DNA from: an uncultured Clostridia bacterium | GTDB lineage: Bacteria > Bacillota > Clostridia > Peptostreptococcales > Anaerovoracaceae | Direction of reading: 5' to 3' | DNA length: 34,146 bases | Assembly (NCBI GenBank): GCA_945644815.1 | Contig: CALZFA010000004.1 | Span: 1 to 34,146, forward strand | Shown: in pieces, positions 1 to 8,142 of the stretch | Layout: every line of letters starts with the position of its first letter | How positions within the stretch are numbered: the stretch's first letter is position 1 | Translations under genes and position numbers: made by a program | The notes under the pieces: model-generated | What the model saw: the letters and a program-made list of their open reading frames with translations, nothing else | Database searches by the model: none | Told to the model about the DNA's origin: nothing

Positions 1-5
1 CCTCC

Positions 6-755
6 TTAACCGAATCTTCCGGTGATATAGTCTTCCGTCCTCTTATCCTCAGGGAAGGAGAACAGCTTTTCTGTATCTGCATACTCGATAACCTCTCCCA
101 GAAGGAAAAAAGCGGTCTTGTCGGAAATCCTGGCAGCCTGCTGCATATTGTGGGTTACCATAACTATAGTATACTTGTTTTTAAGCTCCGCCGCAAGGTC
201 TTCGATCTTAGATGTGGAAATGGGGTCCAGGGCAGAAGTCGGTTCATCCATCAGAAGCACCTCCGGCTCCACGGCCAGAGCCCGAGCTATGCAAAGCCTC
301 TGCTGCTGTCCTCCCGAAAGTCCCATGGCACTGTCCTTAAGCCGGTCTTTGACCTCATCCCAGATGGCCGCCCCTCGAAGAGAATTCTCCACAATTTCAT
401 CAAGTCGCACCCTGCTGCGCACTCCATGGGTTCTGGGTCCGTACGCGATGTTGTCATAAATACTCATTGGAAATGGATTGGGTTTCTGGAACACCATTCC
501 TACCCGCTTTCTCAGATTATTTATGTCAACATCTCCGTAAATATTCTGTCCGTCAAGCCTGATGTCGCCGGTAATTCTGCATCCCTCCACCAGATCATTC
601 ATTCTGTTAAGTGACTTGAGGAGCGTGGATTTGCCGCAGCCGGAAGGACCGATAAAGGCAGTAATTCTGTTTTCGGGAATGTCCAGATTTATACCTTTAA
701 GTGCCTGAAAATCCCCGTAAAACAGATTCATATCATGTATTGTCATCTTATCCAT
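6..755 (-). CDS. pstB: Phosphate ABC transporter ATP-binding protein PstB
   Basis: Cytoplasmic ATPase of the high-affinity phosphate importer; it powers uptake through the PstC/PstA channel. The ABC motifs are complete: Walker [11 protein letters not shown]-loop in VFQKPNPFP, signature LSGGQQQR, Walker [13 protein letters not shown] and an H-loop histidine in VTHNM. The length of about 249 aa is normal for PstB. An ATG at 770 is in frame, but it has no Shine-Dalgarno sequence; its own codons supply GGAG about 9 nt before the ATG at 755, so I prefer 755. It is the fourth gene of a minus-strand pstSCAB run. A phoU gene would be expected beyond the window edge, but that is not visible. Confidence 0.96.
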   Translation of the reverse strand: MDKMTIHDMNLFYGDFQALKGINLDIPENRITAFIGPSGCGKSTLLKSLNRMNDLVEGCRITGDIRLDGQNIYGDVDINNLRKRVGMVFQKPNPFPMSIYDNIAYGPRTHGVRSRVRLDEIVENSLRGAAIWDEVKDRLKDSAMGLSGGQQQRLCIARALAVEPEVLLMDEPTSALDPISTSKIEDLAAELKNKYTIVMVTHNMQQAARISDKTAFFLLGEVIEYADTEKLFSFPEDKRTEDYITGRFG

Positions 756-806
756 TTTTCTTTTCTCCATATGACCAAAATCCAGTAATAAACTCTATAT
801 GTCATA

Positions 807-1679
807 TTATTTGTTTGTAAGGCGCTTTGCCACTGCTGCCGAAAGAGCATTTATCAATATTACCACAACCAGCAGCACCACTGCCACGGCATAGGCCTGA
901 TCTGTGTACCTGCCCTCATTGAGCAAAGTATAAAGGTGCACGGAAAGGGTGCTCGCCGATGAAAACAGGCTCTTTGCCGCCACCGGGTTGGTTCCAGAAG
1001 TAAATATCAGCGCCGCCGATTCTCCCACAATCCTTCCTATTGCCAGAATTACTCCGGAGAGTATTCCCGGCACAGCAGACGGAAGAACGATTTTAAAAAC
1101 TGTCCGAAGTTTTCCCGCTCCCAGTCCGAAGCTTCCCTCCCGGAAAGAATCCGGAACGGCCATAAGGGCTTCCTCTGTGGTTCTCATTATTAACGGGAGT
1201 ATCATTATAGCCATGGTTATTACCCCGGAAAGGAGGGTGAAACTCCAGCCCAGAGTTATTACGAAGACTATATATCCGAAGAGTCCGTATACAATGGACG
1301 GAATTCCCGAAAGGGTTTCCGCCGTAATTCTGATGACCTTAACCAGCTTGTTTCCTCTCTTTGAATATTCCACCAAATATATAGCGGCAAAAGCTCCTAT
1401 GGGCACCGCCAAAAGCAGAGTCAGGACTATCATAATCAGCGTATTGATAATAGCCGGCATCATGGACTGGTTTTCTGCGTTGAAGTCCCATGCGAAAAGA
1501 CCCGGCAAAGTCAGATTTGGCACTCCGTGATAGAGTATATATCCTATGAGAAAAAGCACCACCCCCGCGGTTATCAGCGCGCTGAGGCACACCGCCGCAT
1601 AAATAATCAGCGACAGAGGCTGATGCCTGTAGTTTTTTATTTTTTGTCTCAAAGTCTGTCTGTTAATGTATTCCATCAT
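807..1679 (-). CDS. pstA: Phosphate ABC transporter permease PstA
   Basis: Membrane permease subunit that pairs with PstC to form the phosphate channel. The 290-aa protein starts with a cytoplasmic Arg/Lys-rich segment, then a first membrane helix (about residues 24-48) and the BPD_transp_1 core with the family pattern EEALMAVPDSFREGSFGLGAGK (EAA loop contacting PstB). About six hydrophobic segments are readable, as expected. The start overlaps the pstC stop as ATGA, with a GGGGG ribosome binding site, which suggests translational coupling. The order PstS-PstC-PstA-PstB makes PstA, rather than a second PstC, the right call. Confidence 0.95.
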   Translation of the reverse strand: MMEYINRQTLRQKIKNYRHQPLSLIIYAAVCLSALITAGVVLFLIGYILYHGVPNLTLPGLFAWDFNAENQSMMPAIINTLIMIVLTLLLAVPIGAFAAIYLVEYSKRGNKLVKVIRITAETLSGIPSIVYGLFGYIVFVITLGWSFTLLSGVITMAIMILPLIMRTTEEALMAVPDSFREGSFGLGAGKLRTVFKIVLPSAVPGILSGVILAIGRIVGESAALIFTSGTNPVAAKSLFSSASTLSVHLYTLLNEGRYTDQAYAVAVVLLVVVILINALSAAVAKRLTNK

Positions 1680-2524
1680 TTATTCCCCCTTTTCAGAAGA
1701 GAGAAAGAAATATTTATTATGAGTATAAATACGAAAAGCACCACTGCAGTGGCTATGAGTGCCTCCCTGTGAAGCCCCTCTGCATATCCCATCTCAATGA
1801 TTACATTGGCGGTCATGGTTCTCACTCCGGAAAGAATTGAGTCCGGCAGAATGGGCTGGTTTCCTGCCACCATTGAAACAGCCATGGTTTCTCCTATGGC
1901 TCTTCCTATGCCCAAGACCACTCCCGCCATTATGCCTGATTTTGCTGCGGGAAGGGTGGCAAAGAAAACACTTCGCTCGTGAGTTGCACCCAAAGCCAGT
2001 GAACCCTCATAATAACTTTCAGGTACAGCTCTGATGGCCGCCTCGGAAACGCTGACAATGGTGGGGAGAATCATTATTGCAAGCATTATGGATGCCGAGA
2101 GAATTCCCTTTCCGCTGGTTCCGGTGAGTGTCTGTACCACCGGCACAATAACCATCAAGGCGAAGAATCCGTAAACGATTGACGGTATTCCTGCCAGCAG
2201 ATCTACTGCCGGCTTCATTATTCTGTAAATACCGGATGGACAAAACTTTGCCATAAATACGGCGCAGAGAAGCCCAACCGGCACACCTATAATAATTGCT
2301 CCTGCTGTAACATAAATGCTGCCTACAATCATAGGGAAAATTCCGAATTGTCCTTCAAGAGGCTTCCATACCGTACCTGTCAGAAAATCGAGTACCCCTA
2401 TTTCCCCTATGGCAGGAAAACCCTGCTCAAAGAGAAAGAAGCATATTACTATGACTGCAAAAATTGATACTGTAGCCGACAACGTAAACACTAATTTCAT
2501 TGTTTTTTCAGAAAAAATGTTCAT
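1676..2524 (-). CDS. pstC: Phosphate ABC transporter permease PstC
   Basis: Membrane permease subunit of the phosphate importer. The 282-aa protein has an N-terminal helix (about residues 10-32) followed by the permease core. An EAA-type loop, EAAIRAVPESYYEGSLALGATHE, marks the ATPase contact, and GRAIGETMAVSMVAG is typical of PstC. It lies 48 nt downstream of pstS. The ribosome binding site is weak (GGCGGGT before an A-run), so production may lag behind PstS, as is common where the binding protein is needed in excess. The intergenic gap repeats GGTAAAAAAA twice. Confidence 0.95.
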   Translation of the reverse strand: MNIFSEKTMKLVFTLSATVSIFAVIVICFFLFEQGFPAIGEIGVLDFLTGTVWKPLEGQFGIFPMIVGSIYVTAGAIIIGVPVGLLCAVFMAKFCPSGIYRIMKPAVDLLAGIPSIVYGFFALMVIVPVVQTLTGTSGKGILSASIMLAIMILPTIVSVSEAAIRAVPESYYEGSLALGATHERSVFFATLPAAKSGIMAGVVLGIGRAIGETMAVSMVAGNQPILPDSILSGVRTMTANVIIEMGYAEGLHREALIATAVVLFVFILIINISFSLLKRGNK

Positions 2525-2572
2525 TTTTTTACCCGCCGTTTTTTTACCTGCTGATTCTTTATCCGCAATGCT

Positions 2573-3451
2573 TTACCACTCAGTCACTTCACCTGTAAAT
2601 ATCTGTCTGATCTGCTCTGAAGTCAGGTCTTCTGTCGTATTTTCCTTGTTTACTATAACCGCGATACCATCCATGGCAATGGTTTCTCCTTTCACACCCT
2701 TTGCCAGTTCTTCATCCTTCAGTTCTCTTGATGACATCCCCAGATTGACAGCCCCTTCAATAGTTGAGGTGATTCCTGCACCGGAACCTGTCTGCTGAAT
2801 TTCAATTTCAACCTCCGGATTAATAGCTTTATATGCATCAGCCAGCTTCTGCATTACAGGTGCTACCGATGTTGAACCGCCCACTGAAATTTTCCCTTTA
2901 AGGCCGCTTCTGGTTTCATATGCCTTAGCTTCGTTCTTTACAGAGATGCACCCGTCTTCTTCAATAATAGTCTGACCTTCCTTACTCATAATAAAGGCGA
3001 TAAAGTCTTTTGTAAGTTCATCTGTCTTCTTTCCCGTAACTACCAGGAAAGGTCTCGACACCGGATATACTCCTGCCTTAATGTTTTCTACTGTTGGTTC
3101 AACACCATCAACCTTTATTGCCTTTACTGAATCGTCCATGGACGCCAGAGAAATGTAACCGATGGCGTTTTTGTTCCCTGATACTGTTGCCATCACTACA
3201 GATGTGCTTTGTGAAATTTCTGCCTTTGGAGTAGTATTATCCACATCACCCGCCATGATTCCCATTAGTTCTGTAAATGCCCCTCTGGTGCCGGAACCAT
3301 CCTCTCTTGATACAACTGTTATGGGGTTGCCGCTCTGATCCTGTCCATTGGTCTTATTGCCTCCACAGGCTGTCATGGCAAATACCATGGTAAGAGCCAG
3401 TGCTGATGCCGCAATCTTCTTTATTCCGTTCATAATCTTATTCTTTTTCAT
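2573..3451 (-). CDS. pstS: Phosphate-binding lipoprotein PstS
   Basis: Extracellular phosphate-binding component of the Pst importer, anchored as a lipoprotein. The N-terminus is Lys-rich and hydrophobic and ends in a lipobox (FAMTAC, then GGNK). Binding-site motifs are present: SREDGSGTRGAF, VGGSTSVAPVM and QQTGSGAGI, which carry the Ser/Thr/Arg ligands for the phosphate ion. The protein is 292 aa. The start has a strong GGAGG 6 nt upstream. It is first in the operon, behind a candidate Pho box (3536-3575), so PhoPR control in low phosphate is likely. A 6-bp hairpin lies just before the ribosome binding site (3471-3492). Confidence 0.95.
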   Translation of the reverse strand: MKKNKIMNGIKKIAASALALTMVFAMTACGGNKTNGQDQSGNPITVVSREDGSGTRGAFTELMGIMAGDVDNTTPKAEISQSTSVVMATVSGNKNAIGYISLASMDDSVKAIKVDGVEPTVENIKAGVYPVSRPFLVVTGKKTDELTKDFIAFIMSKEGQTIIEEDGCISVKNEAKAYETRSGLKGKISVGGSTSVAPVMQKLADAYKAINPEVEIEIQQTGSGAGITSTIEGAVNLGMSSRELKDEELAKGVKGETIAMDGIAVIVNKENTTEDLTSEQIRQIFTGEVTEW

Positions 3452-3470
3452 AATTTTCCTCCTCGATTTC

Positions 3471-3492
3471 AGCCCGTTCTTCTTCGCGGGCT
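3471..3492 (-). other. Small hairpin in the pstS leader
   Basis: Arms AGCCCG and CGGGCT flank a 10-nt loop in the 5' leader of pstS, ending about 6-10 nt upstream of the GGAGG site. There is no U-run, so it is not a terminator. It might affect ribosome access or mRNA stability. This is low-confidence structure reading without a folding calculation. Confidence 0.35.
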
Positions 3493-3520
3493 CCTTATAT
3501 TTTTTCCTTTTTACGAGCTC

Positions 3521-3575
3521 AGTATACTGCTCTAATGTTAAGTCCGAAACCGCATTTATGTTAAATGTAGGTAAA
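3521..3575 (-). promoter_or_regulatory. pstS promoter with candidate PhoP-binding direct repeats
   Basis: On the minus strand, three copies related to the Gram-positive Pho-box half-site TT(A/C/T)A(C/T)A are visible: TTTACC (3575-3570), TTAACA (3564-3559) and TTAACA (3541-3536). The first two are exactly 11 bp apart and the last is 23 bp further, close to two more 11-bp steps. A -10 hexamer TATACT (3526-3521) follows 9 bp downstream. This geometry matches the B. subtilis PhoP pattern. Control by PhoP is inferred from the sequence and from the pst operon it precedes. Confidence 0.65.
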
Positions 3576-3677
3576 ACATTATACGGGCTGCAGGCTCGGT
3601 CTTATTCCTCAGCGAAAAAAATCATAAGTGCCGGTGTCTCCGAAGTGCGGCTCCCACAATAAAATTAAAAACAGTCG

Positions 3678-3767
3678 ATTTACTGGGGAAATTTTGTCAA
3701 TAAATGTAAATTACGTGCTGATTTTCGGCCAAAATCTTGGTTTTTTTGCAAAAATTCCCCAGTAAAT
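3678..3767. repeat. Nested inverted repeat in gene-free AT-rich region
   Basis: Outer arms ATTTACTGGGGAA (3678-3690) and its reverse complement (3755-3767) are perfect over 13 bp and continue imperfectly through T-rich sequence. Inside lies a second inverted repeat, GATTTT-CGGCC-AAAATC (3720-3736). The motif (A/G)TAAATG followed by an ATTTTnGG-like string recurs at about 3700-3728 and 3762-3791. It lies between the pstS promoter and the terminator of the GTPase-NYN gene. The 450-nt gene-free stretch 3452-3901 otherwise holds only those two elements. It could be a small non-autonomous repeat element or a structured RNA; I see no coding gene. Confidence 0.55.
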
Positions 3768-3828
3768 GTGCTTTTTTGCTCGAATTTTGTGGGAAATCAG
3801 CTGTGTAGCGGCTCGCCCAACATAGAAA

Positions 3829-3854
3829 TAAAAAAACGCCACCCTGAGGCAGCG
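3829..3854 (-). terminator. Intrinsic terminator of the GTPase-NYN gene
   Basis: On the minus strand, stem CGCTGCC (3854-3848), a 4-nt loop and GGTGGCG (3843-3837), with two G-U pairs, are followed by a run of seven T. It starts 48 nt after the stop codon of the gene at 3902-6607. Confidence 0.75.
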
Positions 3855-3901
3855 GTTTTCGTTTTTCCAAAATGTATGGCCGAGAAAGCGGCTCAATTAC
3901 T

Positions 3902-6607
3902 TTATTCTGTCAAAGCTTTCTCAAATGGCCTGTTTTTTTTCAGTTTGACTTTGCAATCCGACAATCTTGCTCGTATTTCCTCGGATACACCGGTAACTTC
4001 CGCATGGAATTCTCTTGCCGACATGCGGCGTGCGCCGTCTCCCAAGGCTGCCATCTGTACCGGTCTGTCCGATGTAACTACTGCCACATCGTATTTGCGC
4101 CCCATCTCATAAACAGTCTTTTCTATAAACCTGTCGGCTGTCTCCGCTTCCTTGGTATAGACTACCTTTATTTCTCCATAGTCCATCCTGGTGCCCGGAT
4201 TTCCGACCACCTTATATCCATCAAAAACCACCACCATGTCGGCTTTAGTATAGCCCTGGTAGTTTCCCAGAATATCCAGAAAAGCCTCTCTGGCCGAATC
4301 AAGGTTTACCGCAGCAAGCTCCTTAAGCTCATCCCAGGCAAAGATTACATTGTATCCGTCTATTACCAGGAAAGGCTGTCCATTGCCCGTCTCATGCTTC
4401 CATTTAGGCTGCGGAAAAGTATCAGATCTGCCTGCAGCTTTGGAGTGGGTAGCTTTGCTCAAAGCTTCTTTTCGCAGAGCTTCATCACGCTTGCTTTTGC
4501 CGTAGGTCCTTTCAAATATAGCCAGAAGTTCTTTTTCCCCTGCCGCAGAAAGCTTTTCTCTGTCTGTGTTGCTTCCGTCTTTGATGCCGTCTTGCAGCAG
4601 AGCTCCGCCATAAGTGCCTGTCCTGTCGCTCCGCCTGATGAAGTGCCCGTTCTCAATAATGTATCCGCTGTCCACATGAGCCATTTCATCAACCTGCTTC
4701 CAGTCCACATATTCTGCTGCGCCGCGGCTGCAGAACACAGAACCTGTAGGGTTTTCAAGATCTGCCTCAGGTACATAGGCGCTGTTCGCCACAACTTCAT
4801 CCGCATTATGGCAAGGCCTGAATCCGCACAAAGCAGCTTCAAACCTGCCCTCACCTTTTGTATATGCGCTTACTTCTCTCTGGTAGCCCTTAAGAGTGGC
4901 AACAGGTCCCTCTCCTTCAATAACGTTGTTCATCATTCCATCTATTTCCGGAAGGCCACAGGAAGCCCCCAATCTCTGCATGTCGGACATGGCTCTCCCC
5001 ACACAGTCCTGAGGCACCTTAAGAGAAAAGCTGTAGAAAGGTTCCAGCAGCACGCTTTTCGCCTTTCTGAGCCCCTGACGCACAGCCCTGTACGTGGCCT
5101 GCCTGAAATCTCCGCCTTCCGTGTGCTTGAGATGAGCCCTGCCTGCCAGTATGCTGATCTTCATATCGGTTATCTCCGAGCCGGTGAGCACGCCTGGAAA
5201 AGGTCTCTCCCCAAGGTGAGCAAGTATAAGACGCTGCCAGTTTCTGTCAAGGCTTTCTTCGCTGCACAGGCTGCCGATTACAAGTCCGCTTCCCGGAGGC
5301 AAAGGCTCCAGCAGCAGCTGGACCTCAGCATAGTGACGCAGGGGCTCGTAGTGACCTATACCGATTACGGGCTCTGCTATAGTCTCCTTATATATTATGC
5401 TGCTTTCGCCAAAGGAAACATCTTCGCCGAATCTGTCCTTTATGCGAGTTTTCAGAATTTCCTCCTCCAGCTCACCCATTATCTGAACATGGATTTCTTT
5501 AACTTCTTCTTTCCATAATACGCGCATAGTAGGGTCTTCTTCTTCAAGCTGCCGGAGTTTAGAAAGAAAAACCACAGGATCAGTGTCAGGTGACATGATT
5601 ATCCTCGACGTTATCGCGGGAAGAAGCAAGGGTTTTATGTCTTCACTTTGAGCTTCCTCTCCCAGGCCCTGTCCGGCATATGTCCCTGTCAGCCCTGTAA
5701 CTGCGCAGACGGTTCCCGCCTCTGCTTCACCGGTCATTGTAAAGCTGTCACCGGAATAAAGTCGTATCTGCTCTGCTTTTTCCTCTCTTCCGCCGCAGTT
5801 CAAAAGCATTTTGCTCCTGAGCCTTCCCCCCGTGATCCTCATGTGACTAAGCCTGTTTCCCTGCTTGTCCCTGCTGATCTTATATACTCTTGCTCCGAAC
5901 TCTTCGCTGTATTGTTTAGCCCGAGTATATCTGTCAAAACACCGGAGAAACTCTTTTACACCCTCCAGTTTAAGAGCGGAGCCGAAGATGACAGGAAACA
6001 GCTGTCTGCCCTCAACAGCATCGGTAATGGTTTTGTCACTGATACTTCCGCCATTGAGATATTCCTCCATAAGTTCCTCGCTTGCCATGGCTGTCTCATC
6101 CTCGTTTAGACTGCCGTCGGTCTTTGCTGTGGCAAAGCTGTCCCCAAAAGTATCTGTCAGTTCCTTCATCAGGTTTTCCCGGTCAGTCCCGGGCCTATCC
6201 ATTTTGTTTACAAATACAAAAACCGGCAGTCCTCGATCTTCCAGCAGCTTCCACAAAGTTCTGGTGTGGGCCTGAACACCGTCGGTGCCGCTTACCACCA
6301 ATACTGCATAATCCAGAACCTGCAATGTCCTCTCCATTTCAGCGCTGAAATCAGCGTGGCCCGGCGTATCCAGCAAAGTGACCTGCTTTTCTCCCAGCAC
6401 AAAACGAGCCTCCTTGGAAAATACGGTTATACCGCGGGCTCGTTCTACTTGTACGTTATCAAGAAAGGCATCTTTGTGATCAACCCTGCCCAGCTGCCTT
6501 ATGGCTCCTGTCAGGTACAGTATTGCCTCCGATAAGGTTGTCTTTCCTGCATCCACATGGGCTAATATGCCCATAGTCAGGGGGTTAGGTCTGTTGTCCT
6601 TCTTCAT
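3902..6607 (-). CDS. TetM/EF-G-like ribosomal GTPase fused to C-terminal Rae1/YacP-like NYN ribonuclease domain
   Basis: A 901-aa fusion. Residues 1 to about 640 form a translation-factor GTPase of the ribosomal protection (TetM/TetO) branch: G1 GILAHVDAGKTT (13-24), switch RARGIT (56-61), G3 DTPGH (80-84), G4 NKMD (134-137), then EF-G-like domains II-V. After a charged linker (about 640-744) comes an NYN/PIN-like domain (745 to about 870) with acidic motifs at D750 (VIDGYN), D796 (VFDGYK) and D847 (VTSDRP), as in YacP/Rae1. Rae1 of B. subtilis cleaves mRNA in the ribosomal A site; TetM-like factors also enter there. The fusion therefore suggests ribosome-targeted mRNA cleavage, which is inference. 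Tetracycline resistance is not implied. The start at 6607 has no ribosome binding site but sits about 7 nt after a TATAAT box. An in-frame ATG at 6679 is possible but gives an atypical leader. Confidence 0.88.
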   Translation of the reverse strand: MKKDNRPNPLTMGILAHVDAGKTTLSEAILYLTGAIRQLGRVDHKDAFLDNVQVERARGITVFSKEARFVLGEKQVTLLDTPGHADFSAEMERTLQVLDYAVLVVSGTDGVQAHTRTLWKLLEDRGLPVFVFVNKMDRPGTDRENLMKELTDTFGDSFATAKTDGSLNEDETAMASEELMEEYLNGGSISDKTITDAVEGRQLFPVIFGSALKLEGVKEFLRCFDRYTRAKQYSEEFGARVYKISRDKQGNRLSHMRITGGRLRSKMLLNCGGREEKAEQIRLYSGDSFTMTGEAEAGTVCAVTGLTGTYAGQGLGEEAQSEDIKPLLLPAITSRIIMSPDTDPVVFLSKLRQLEEEDPTMRVLWKEEVKEIHVQIMGELEEEILKTRIKDRFGEDVSFGESSIIYKETIAEPVIGIGHYEPLRHYAEVQLLLEPLPPGSGLVIGSLCSEESLDRNWQRLILAHLGERPFPGVLTGSEITDMKISILAGRAHLKHTEGGDFRQATYRAVRQGLRKAKSVLLEPFYSFSLKVPQDCVGRAMSDMQRLGASCGLPEIDGMMNNVIEGEGPVATLKGYQREVSAYTKGEGRFEAALCGFRPCHNADEVVANSAYVPEADLENPTGSVFCSRGAAEYVDWKQVDEMAHVDSGYIIENGHFIRRSDRTGTYGGALLQDGIKDGSNTDREKLSAAGEKELLAIFERTYGKSKRDEALRKEALSKATHSKAAGRSDTFPQPKWKHETGNGQPFLVIDGYNVIFAWDELKELAAVNLDSAREAFLDILGNYQGYTKADMVVVFDGYKVVGNPGTRMDYGEIKVVYTKEAETADRFIEKTVYEMGRKYDVAVVTSDRPVQMAALGDGARRMSAREFHAEVTGVSEEIRARLSDCKVKLKKNRPFEKALTE

Positions 6608-6643
6608 AATTTGTATTATATATAAAAAAACATAAAAAGTCGA
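6608..6643 (-). promoter_or_regulatory. Promoter giving a probably leaderless mRNA
   Basis: On the minus strand, TCGACT (6643-6638, 4 of 6 matches to TTGACA), a 17-bp spacer, then a perfect TATAAT (6620-6615). The ATG at 6607 begins 8 nt after the end of the -10 box, so a normal start site would fall on or next to the A of ATG. No Shine-Dalgarno sequence precedes this ATG. The rest of the gap up to 6741 holds no clear terminator for the upstream ABC operon. Confidence 0.55.
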
Positions 6644-6741
6644 CCCGATTTTTATCTTATTGCCCATGTTGGTGTGCAATTCAGGCTTTGTTTTGGTGTC
6701 TTATCCGCAGAAGTAAACCTATATTTTCTATTTGCAATGGT

Positions 6742-8142
6742 TTATAATTCCCTGATCTTATCCGCCAGCCTTTCGGCATCTTCCCGACTATGAGTGATGA
6801 GGATTACAGTCCTGCCCTCGGTCTCACGCTTCCACAGTCTGTCAATAATTCTATCCTTCAGAGAACCATCCAGTCCACGGAAAGGCTCATCCAATATCAC
6901 CAGCGCTCCACCTGCAGCAAAGGTTCTCGCCAAAGCAGCTCTATGACGCTGACCCCCGGACAATTCACCGGGAAGTTTCCAAAGCTCAGTTTCGATTTCG
7001 AGCTGTCCTGCCAGATCCCTGATTCTTTCCGCATTTCCACCGCCTATGGCGATATTATCATAAATATTCAGCCAGGGCAGCAATCTGTCCTCCTGAAACA
7101 GAAAAGAAATCTTCCCCGCAAAAGCTTCTGTTTTCCCTATCGCCATTTTCCCTTCATCCTCAATGAAAACTCTTCCCGACTCTGCAGCTTCAAGCCCTGC
7201 GATAATTCGTGCGAGGGTAGTTTTGCCCTGACCTGAAGATCCCATGAGTGCCGTAACTTTTCCGGCCTCAAAGGTCATGTTCACATCGTCTAATACCCTT
7301 TTACCCTCAAAGGCCTTGGTCAAATGAGACACCTCAATGCCGGTTGCAGCCGGCTGCTGCGGCAAGTTTTTGACACCGTGAGCATGGAGTCTGCTGCCCT
7401 CATATCCTTTCCATTCAATGCGTCTCATACCAAGGTTTATCAGTTTCTCAAAGGCCATGCTGAGTACTACGATTACAAAAATATACGCAAATAGATCAGC
7501 TGTCTCCAGATAATACTTCGCGTTTATCATTTCATAGCCCAGAGAATATTTCGGTATTGAAAGTACTTCTGCAGCCACTACCGCCTTCCAGCTGAGTCCT
7601 GCAGTGAGACTGATTGCCGCCTTTATTTGCGGCAAAAGGCCGGGACCGTAAATATACTTCACGATTTCGCCTCTGCTCAGGCGACATATTTTTCCCACTT
7701 CCGGGTACGCTGAAGGCATGGCGTCCAGCCCTTCCAGAATATTGGTGTATACTATAGGAAAACACATAAAAAAGCACACTGTTACCGCAACCCAGTCGGA
7801 TTCTGCCAGCAATATAACATAGATTATGATGGCCATGACGGGGACAGCTTTAAAAAATCCCACAGGCAGGCTCAAAATGTTTCTAACCTCATCATACCTG
7901 AAGGAGAGAGCCGCCGCCGGAATTCCCGCTGCAAAAGAAACGGCCATTGCAACAAGGCACCTTGCCGCAGTCCAACCTATGTCCATATAAAATTTACTCG
8001 TACCGGCCAACGCTGTCAGAGCAAAAAAAGCATCCGCAGGGTCCGGCAGCAGCAGCTTGTTTGAAACCAGCAGCGCTGCTGCCTGCCACACTGCCAGCCA
8101 AAACATGGCGGTAATAAATTTACTGTATTTTTTATTTCGCAT
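6742..8142 (-). CDS. ABC transporter with fused permease and ATPase domains (SsuC-SsuB/NitT-TauT type)
   Basis: A 466-aa half-transporter that joins two subunits normally made separately. Residues 12 to about 240 form a BPD_transp_1 permease with about six helices and an EAA-type loop around EGLDAMPSAYPEVGKICRL (137-155). A short linker leads to an ABC ATPase (269-466): Walker A GSSGQGKTT (301-309), Q-loop Gln350, signature LSGGQRHR (394-401), Walker B ALVILDEP (413-420) and H-loop ITHSRED. The domains resemble SsuC/TauC permeases and SsuB/TauB ATPases, which import sulfonates, nitrate or thiamine precursors. The substrate here is unknown. The start overlaps the end of the binding-protein gene by 11 nt. 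Confidence 0.9.
   Translation of the reverse strand: MRNKKYSKFITAMFWLAVWQAAALLVSNKLLLPDPADAFFALTALAGTSKFYMDIGWTAARCLVAMAVSFAAGIPAAALSFRYDEVRNILSLPVGFFKAVPVMAIIIYVILLAESDWVAVTVCFFMCFPIVYTNILEGLDAMPSAYPEVGKICRLSRGEIVKYIYGPGLLPQIKAAISLTAGLSWKAVVAAEVLSIPKYSLGYEMINAKYYLETADLFAYIFVIVVLSMAFEKLINLGMRRIEWKGYEGSRLHAHGVKNLPQQPAATGIEVSHLTKAFEGKRVLDDVNMTFEAGKVTALMGSSGQGKTTLARIIAGLEAAESGRVFIEDEGKMAIGKTEAFAGKISFLFQEDRLLPWLNIYDNIAIGGGNAERIRDLAGQLEIETELWKLPGELSGGQRHRAALARTFAAGGALVILDEPFRGLDGSLKDRIIDRLWKRETEGRTVILITHSREDAERLADKIREL

Noticed and set aside
3711-3896. Small 61-codon minus-strand frame in the gene-free region
   Set aside because: It spans the terminator and the inverted repeat, has an odd aromatic composition and no ribosome binding site.
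3872-5518. Open reading frame of more than 500 codons on the plus strand
   Set aside because: It lies antisense to the GTPase-NYN gene, which has full domain motifs. The plus-strand translation shows no known domain and no plausible ribosome binding site.
3902-6607. Tetracycline resistance gene
   Set aside because: The GTPase part resembles TetM, but the fused nuclease and the context do not indicate a resistance determinant; many TetM-like GTPases are not resistance proteins.
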